This document shows positions 59,501 to 64,000 of a DNA stretch of 64,000 bases, in pieces; positions within the stretch are counted from its first letter, which is position 1; each line of letters opens with the position of its first letter. Location: assembly GCF_033807575.1 (NCBI RefSeq), contig NC_084711.1:10602001-10666000 (forward strand), written 5' to 3'. The notes under the pieces are model-generated. The model worked only from the letters and a program-made list of their open reading frames with translations, was not told the DNA's origin and made no database searches. The position numbers were made by a program, and so were the translations under genes. The stretch is from Cydia pomonella (taxonomy: Eukaryota > Arthropoda > Insecta > Lepidoptera > Tortricidae).

Positions 59501-62066
59501 TTGATATTTAACTCCCCGCTCCATAAATGTGACCACGGCCGTCAACGTTCCAAGTCGCTTGCTATAAGTACACGTAACATGAGTTACTGACAGTGTCAAA
59601 ACTGACATGTACGCTATCGAGAACGTAATTTACTTTCTATACATCGCGCTCGCACTTATATGCGAGTACGAGCGAGATGCATAGAAAGTAAGTTATGTTC
59701 TCTCTGTAAAGTAGGACGTTTTGCCGGCCGCGGTCACAAATAATGATGCTTTTACCTAAATTGTTAATTGAATGAACCTTCAAGAAATACCTTAGAAATA
59801 CTATGAAAGTTTATACTTAGTCATGTTTTTTAAATACACATGTATTTTTTTTAAATATATTTATTTACTTCGCATTCGAAATTCAGCCGTTTTGCCATTT
59901 GTCAGATTTTCCAGTCGTTCAAGGGAATGCCAAACGACATTTCGAATAGGTAGCTAAAAAGATGTTTCTATGTTGCACATTTCTAAATGTCGACTGTGCT
60001 TTTTTCAAATATGCATAACACAGGCCCTTCAAACTTGTATTTACAACTTTAAAAAATATTCTAAATCTCAATTATATAATATATTTTGGAAACAAAATAT
60101 ATATCAATGTTACCTTTAGGCAACTGAACGAACTTAATGTTACCTTTAGGCAAGTCATAAAGGTAGTTTGGATTACACTAAGAGCTAGACTCAAATAAGT
60201 CAACTTTTTTTTAAAGTTGTGTTTTTTTATGACGAAGTATAAGAATTGTAAGGGAGAAATTGAAACGGCTTGTGGGCGCACCACTATTCAGCCTGCCACT
60301 AATCATAATTGAAAGAGGTTCCGTAAATTCAATTATAGAGGCTTTTTGGTGCCAGGGGATCGGGACCAGAACTTTAGTTGCAATTATTGAGGTTTCCCAT
60401 CTATCCAAGTCCCACTTAACGGTTTCACTGTGTAATGATAATGATAAATTAGAAATACAAACCTCCATTGTGCTAATAGCCCCCGTTACGACTTTGAGGC
60501 AATCGAGCAATCTGTCATAAGATCTGAACAGTATCTCCTTATCAGACTGCAAGTCCTTATTATACGTGCTTGGTAGCCCTTTAAGGACACAGCTGAACGA
60601 GAAACTGTCTCCAAGCAGTAGCCCGGCGGCACTTCGAACCAGCTCCAAACCATCGGGGTTCCGCTTCTGAGGCATTAGACTGGAGCCAGTGGAAAACTGA
60701 TCGGAGAAACGGATAATTCCGAATTCTTGTGAGCTATAAATGATTAAATCTTCCGATAGCCTGCTGAGATGTACACCACATAGGGCCGCCCAGTTAAGGA
60801 ACTCCACTGAAATATAAATACACGATAGTACTCGTAACTTTGGTTTTAATTTTTTTAAGATCATGCTCATGTTCTAATGTTGGTTCTAATGCAGTTTGTC
60901 AGGTCCTCTCTCCAACCTACATGGATACAACATGTAGATTCTCCTGAATGTAAACTATCAAATAACCAAACAAGTGGCATTGAGTTACCAATATGATCTC
61001 GAGAAGATACAGCGAACATAGAGTTGGGCGTGATATCTTGGAACCCAAGGGACCGAGCGAGCCTGGAGCGGTCAATCGGTAGCGCACAGCCCGCTATGGC
61101 GCCGCTGCCCAGCGGACTCCTCGAGAGACGGCCCATCTGCTCTCCTAGCCTCATTACGTCGTCACGGAGACCCCATGCATAACTATTTAATATTTGAAAA
61201 AAATAAGTATGAAACTTATGGATACTGGAAACTGCTAAGTAAATACGCTTGGCTAGTTTTATAATGATCTGACGAATCTAAGAACTGTGTAAAATTTTTC
61301 CATGTGGGAAAAAAATGGTCTAATATTGGGATGTGTCTAATAGTGAACAATTTTCTCATTAAAATGGATTAGAAGCAAATAGATATATAAATTGTATGAA
61401 AACGGACCGATACCTTAATAGAAAGTGACTCCAACGAATTGGTTGAGCACGTTGGAGATGTGTATAACCTGGAGCGATAATGTCTAATTCGTCGCTTGCT
61501 TGCTTAGTTAGAACCTGTAAACAGTGTAAACAAACCATTAATTAAGACGGACGTCTGACATGTCTGATATAAATTTTATTTAAGAATTCGCAGCAAGCTC
61601 GTTTCTCCATACAAACATAGTTACGCTCTCATTTTAAAACGACTAGCCAGCTTGCTCTGAATTAGTGTAATTAGTTTATGTAGCTTCAGGTACTAAAAAA
61701 TACAGCGAATTTAAGTTTTTCATGCAAAACTTGTTTTTGCTCTATTTGTTTTATAACTTGGAACTATATAAACTAATTACAATCCAACACGTAGTTTTAA
61801 TATGAGAACGAAACTCTGTTTCTATGGGAAGCTGAAAATACCTCAATAAGTTGCTTGAGTGCAGCACCCAGCGTCGGTAGCGAAGTCAGCATCCACAGCC
61901 TAGTATCTGTGGCCGACTGGTCGTTGCGGCTGCGCGCGGTGTGCAAGCGCAGCGCCGCGTCGCCCGCGTGCGCGTGCAGTCTCCGCTCCACCACCGAGTG
62001 TATATCCTCTTCTGGGTCGTTGAGGCGACCGGTTTGGGAAAGTTCCTTTTCGATGTCTTTTTCTAC
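50368..62066 (-). CDS. Asl: Argininosuccinate lyase, 6 exons, N-terminal part beyond window
   Basis: Cytosolic enzyme that splits argininosuccinate into arginine and fumarate; active as a homotetramer of the fumarase/aspartase superfamily. Exons (minus): 62066-61842, 61514-61414, 61182-60989, 60806-60463, 50984-50797, 50569-50368. All have GT/AG signals and compatible phases, giving 417 residues and a TGA. Seen: EDIHSVVERRL, LHTARSRNDQ, PGYTHLQRAQPIRWSH, LGSGAIAGCAL, ITPNSMFAVSSRD, the superfamily signature TGSSLMPQKRNPDGLELVRS, KGLPSTYNKDLQSDKE, PDMLATDLAHALVRHGVPFR and SSVEQYSSAGGTA. The serine loop GSS and the histidine in GYTHLQ are intact, so the copy looks functional. About 75 residues at the N-terminus are missing and not found before 64000. 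The tail after SVEQY is about 17 residues longer than I recall for human ASL. Confidence 0.95.
50797..50984 (-). CDS. Asl: ASL exon with PDMLATDLA motif
   Basis: Acceptor ACATTGCAG; VNSSRAISCLEPDMLATDLA, then HALVRHGVPFRRAHHLIGVA and the end HNEYVAI plus two bases at GTAGAC. GC-rich in an AT-rich neighbourhood. Confidence 0.94.
51120..52044. mobile_element. Pogo/Tc1-like non-autonomous element at a TA target
   Basis: Left CAGTGAAACTTGGTTAAGTG and right CTCAGTTATCCAGGTTTCAC with GG form inverted ends of about 25 bp. TA flanks both sides (51118-51119 and 52045-52046). The interior is full of short 'CTCTATAACTGAGAC'-like variants, roughly every 50-60 bp. No transposase frame. 925 bp. Confidence 0.8.
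52798..53196 (+). pseudogene. RTE-like LINE C-terminus in foldback loop
   Basis: KAARLRWLWHVVRMGEDRAV, then (frameshift) NGRRPSGRRRYHWRDEVQKD and DWTETVLDREAWRSL. Tail of an RTE-type reverse transcriptase ORF like that at 22098-22241, with frameshift near 52990-53030. Confidence 0.75.
54380..55072. repeat. Tandem array, 120-bp monomer, about 5.8 copies
   Basis: GGGCTCATTTTAAA recurs at exactly 120-bp steps (54422, 54542, 54662, 54782, 54902, with a variant at 55022). Inner copies are nearly identical; the outermost are diverged. Because 120 is a multiple of three, both strands stay open in some frames. Treated as satellite, not coding. Confidence 0.95.
55090..57925. repeat. Tandem array, 100-bp monomer, about 28 copies with higher-order structure
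   Basis: AACGACATCCATGACG recurs at 100-bp steps from 55111 (55211, 55311, 55411 and on). Each monomer has two variants of a half ending CATCTTGGATTCCAAAATAG or CATCTTGGACTCCAAAATGG, which tend to alternate. From about 56170 a unit of about 0.9 kb is duplicated, each with two shortened monomers in which GGACTCC runs directly into ATCCATGACG. Confidence 0.95.
58390..58556. mobile_element. Foldback MITE, ACATATATCTAAGGAC ends
   Basis: Left ACATATATCTAAGGACAGGC with CTTACGGG, right CCCGTAAGG with CGTCTTTAGATATATGT. A second inverted pair (GTGTCACTCACGAATTCG against CGTGTGCGTGACAC) lies inside. 167 bp. Confidence 0.8.
59090..59168 (+). repeat. LINE 3' end with (TTATTC)n tail
   Basis: TTGTGTGGCAATAAATGG followed by about five TTATTC hexamers (59136-59167). 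Simple-repeat tails of this form mark 3' ends of jockey/CR1-like insertions. Confidence 0.7.
59226..59345 (-). repeat. GGGTTCCGTA-family fragment
   Basis: CCTGTCAAGTGCGAGTTCGT and CGAGGGTTCCGTAC with TATCTCGTGTAACTATAAAG, the reverse of 32940-33020. Confidence 0.65.
59527..59738. mobile_element. GGCCGCGGTCAC MITE carrying a second nested foldback
   Basis: The outer ends TGTGACCACGGCCGTCAACG and GTTTTGCCGGCCGCGGTCAC belong to the 33644 family. Inside, GACAGTGTCAAAACTGACAT, then GAGAACGTAATTTACTTTCT with its inverted copy CATAGAAAGTAAGTTATGTT, is the family also split by the LINE at 63017. Confidence 0.7.
60463..60806 (-). CDS. Asl: ASL exon with superfamily signature GSSLMPQKRNP
   Basis: Acceptor TATTTCAG; reads EFLNWAALCGVHLSRLSEDL, then FSTGSSLMPQKRNPDGLELV, the flexible catalytic loop of the fumarase/ASL superfamily, KGLPSTYNKDLQSDKE and VVTGAISTME before a GTTTGT donor. 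The apparent frame past the donor is intron. A 9478-bp intron follows. Confidence 0.95.
60989..61182 (-). CDS. Asl: ASL exon with LGSGAIAG motif
   Basis: Acceptor ATTAAATAG with a weak pyrimidine tract; completes a serine and reads YAWGLRDDVMRLGEQMGRL, then SPLGSGAIAGCALPIDRSRL and ITPNSMFAVSSRDHI. Ends after the first base of the next codon at GTAACT. Confidence 0.92.
61414..61514 (-). CDS. Asl: ASL exon with GYTHLQRAQP motif
   Basis: Acceptor GTTTACAG; encodes VLTKQASDELDIIAPGYTHL then QRAQPIRWSHFLL, ending in phase 2 at GTATCG. The conserved histidine of GYTHLQ binds substrate in the family. Confidence 0.92.
61842..62066 (-). CDS. Asl: ASL exon with TARSRNDQ motif
   Basis: Acceptor TTTCCAG; 75 codons from VEKDIEKELSQTG through EEDIHSVVERRL and LHTARSRNDQSATDTRLWM to LKQLIE at a GTATTT donor. 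Phase 0 at both ends. The 3' half is unusually GC-rich. Confidence 0.93.
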
Positions 62067-62338
62067 CTGGAAATTGGGATAGTGCTAGAGTCAAACCAAG
62101 ATACTAAACTCTGCACCGATTTTGATTGTGCTATCAAAATAGCTGCAGAGTTATCTTGATCTGCTTTTTAAATTTTGATACTACAGACAGATAGGAGATA
62201 GGTATTTATAACCATTAAAAATAAACATCATTCAATACGGGTTTGGTAATAAGAAAACAAAACTATTTTTTTAAAGTAAAATAAGTGTTTTCATATAGCC
62301 GGTCAAACAAGTTTGTCAGTAGTAAAACGCCTACATTT

Positions 62339-62720
62339 TTAGGGTTCCGTACCTCGAAAGGAAAAACCGGAACTCTTATAGGATCACTTTGTTGTCCGTC
62401 CGTCTGTCTGTCTGTCAAGACCCTTTTTCTCAGGAACGCGTAGAGGTATCAAGCTGGAATTTATATCTAATACTCAGGTCTACTGTCCCTTGGAGCAGTG
62501 AAAAAAATCAAACTTCTGAGCCAAAGTAAACAAAAGATACAGCCGTTTATGCCGCAAATTTTCGATACGCGCAAGGGAATCAAAATCTACAGCGTAATTG
62601 TCGTGAACTCAGAATCTTGAAAATTGGTACGAAGCAACGTCTTATACCACAGATTAAAGGAAAAATTGCGAAAACCGTGAATTTTTAGTTACACCATATA
62701 ATAGAAATATTTTTATTAAT
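62339..62720 (+). repeat. GGGTTCCGTA repeat, 5' part
   Basis: TTTAGGGTTCCGTACCTCGA, GGAACTCTTATAGGATCAC and GTCCGTCCGTCTGTCTGTC, then a body without coding potential. Confidence 0.75.
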
Positions 62721-63016
62721 TGAACTCGACTGCTATTTGTGTGTGCATGCATGTCATTAAATGTATCTCCATCTATCTTTAGAACCGCGTGCGTGAAAGG
62801 GACACAGTTAATAATCGGCATTAAGCGATTGTGGACGTTATTATTGTGGGTTTAGTAAACACAATGAAACTGATAACCTTCTTTCTAGAATCGAATGCTG
62901 TCACATGCCGCGAGGCGAACCACTTCTTGTCTGATTTAGAAGCCCTGTACCCGTACCACACACAGACAGACTCTGACACAGACAGGTTCTGACAGTGTCA
63001 AAACTGACATATACAC

Positions 63017-63932
63017 CAAAGAGCATATAATCACTACGTGATAGATGTCATAGAGAGCCGGAACAAACTTGTGTCTGAAATTGAGACTTCCCTAAAAGAA
63101 GTCTCTGAATGGGGTCGACTTAACTTAGTCCGTTTCAACCCTACCAAGACACAAGTTTGCGCGTTTACCGCAAAAAAGTTAGAGTTTGTCGTATCACCTC
63201 GTTTTGAGAGCACTCCCCTGACTGCCACACCCGGTATCGGAATCCTTGGCGTCGACATCTCGAGTGAAGTCCAGTTCCGCGGCCATCTAGAGGGTAAGGC
63301 TAAATTAGCCTCAAAAAAGCTCGGTGTGCTCAACAGATCGAGACAGTATTTCACACCGGCCCAACGCCTACAGCTTTATAAGGCGCAGGTGCGCCCGCAC
63401 ATGGAATACTGTTCTCATCTATGGGCAGGGGCACCCCAGTACCAGCTTCTCCCTCTGGACCGCATCCAACGAAGAGCGACTCGAATTGTCGACTGCCAGG
63501 GCATTTCGGATCGGCTTGACTCCTTGGCGCTGCGTAGAGATGTGGCTTCGCTCTGCATTTTCTATCGCATGTACAACGGGGAGTGCTCCGAGGAATTGTT
63601 CGGATTAATCCCTGCCGCTTCTTTTCGCCATCGCCCTACGCGACAACATTTCCATCCTCACCACTTAGATGGTTGGCAGTCCTCAACTGTGCGTTTTTCC
63701 AGGAACTTTCTGCCTCGCACAGCTAAACTGTGGAATGAACTGTCGCCTGCGGTATTTCCGGACCGATACGACCTTCAAACCTTCAAGAAAAGAGCGTACT
63801 CCCATCTTAAAGGCCGGCAACGCACTTACAACCCCTCTGGTGTTGCAGGTGTCCATGGGCGGCGGTGATCGCTTACCATCAGGTGATCCGTCTGCTCGTA
63901 TGCCTCCTCTACCATAAAATAAATAAATAGTG
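63017..63932 (+). mobile_element. 5'-truncated jockey/CR1 LINE with 8-bp target duplication
   Basis: One open frame (63038-63868) covers the region after the RT catalytic core: LKEVSEWGRLNLVRFNPTKT, GILGVDISSEVQFRGHLEGK, RSRQYFTPAQRLQLYKAQVR, PHMEYCSHLWAGAPQYQLLP, RIQRRATRIVDCQ, LPRTAKLWNELSPAVFP and the end GVAGVHGRR. The 3' end is CTTACCATCAGGTGATCCGT with TGCCTCCTCTACCATAAAAT. Flanks share ATATACAC (63009-63016 and 63933-63940). No stop or frameshift in 277 codons, so recent. Confidence 0.88.
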
Positions 63933-64000
63933 ATATACACTATCGAGAACGTAATTTATTTTCTATACATGTCGCGTGCACTTATATGCGAGTACAAGCG

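Noticed and set aside
60211..60462. Continuation of the ASL frame past the signature exon
   Set aside because: The GTTTGT donor at 60462 and the exact family match of the exon at 50984 show this part is intron.

Overview
The window is AT-rich animal DNA dominated by transposable-element debris, with short GC-richer exons carrying GT/AG introns. A lepidopteran (moth or butterfly) is the most likely source. The reasons are: a pigment-dispersing factor precursor whose mature peptide has the insect N-A-D-x-INSLLALPK form; two tRNA-derived SINE types with 3' tails I associate with moth genomes; many copies of a repeat opening with GGGTTCCGTA and closing with TTGGCCGGTTTT; and jockey/CR1-like, RTE-like and restriction-like-endonuclease LINEs.

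Three host genes are supported. (1) The 3' part of CDK11 (PITSLRE kinase), plus strand, in five exons from 18157 to 24103; the exons with the ATP-binding lysine and the PITSLRE helix are not seen. (2) The neuropeptide gene Pdf, minus strand, in two coding exons (30936-30808 and 25521-25348) encoding a 100-residue precursor. (3) Argininosuccinate lyase, minus strand, in six exons from 62066 down to 50368; about 75 N-terminal residues must lie beyond the right edge. CDK11 and Pdf converge, and their poly(A) signals are about 40 bp apart. The three genes act in unrelated processes (mRNA processing/transcription, circadian peptide signalling, arginine metabolism), so no operon-like link is implied.

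Layout: 1-18 kb is repeats, including foldback elements, MITEs, a GC-rich inverted-repeat island, a SINE and LINE tails. 18-25 kb is CDK11, with RTE-like fragments and a hAT-like MITE in its introns. 25-31 kb is Pdf, whose intron holds a hAT-like MITE, a tRNA-like head and a minisatellite. 31-50 kb is gene-poor and contains a LINE nested inside the RNase H domain of another LINE, and a broken restriction-like-endonuclease LINE. 50-64 kb is ASL, whose 9.5-kb intron carries a large foldback interrupted by a pogo-like element and, next to it, a 4.4-kb unit with inverted ends that encloses two satellite arrays (120-bp and 100-bp monomers).

I see no CRISPR array, no rRNA, no convincing functional tRNA and no bacterial-type system. 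The most notable items are the divergent Pdf peptide, the satellite-bearing terminal-inverted-repeat unit, and several insertions dated relative to each other by nesting and target-site duplications. All boundaries were read by eye; intron-exon calls rest on reading frame, GT/AG signals and family conservation.
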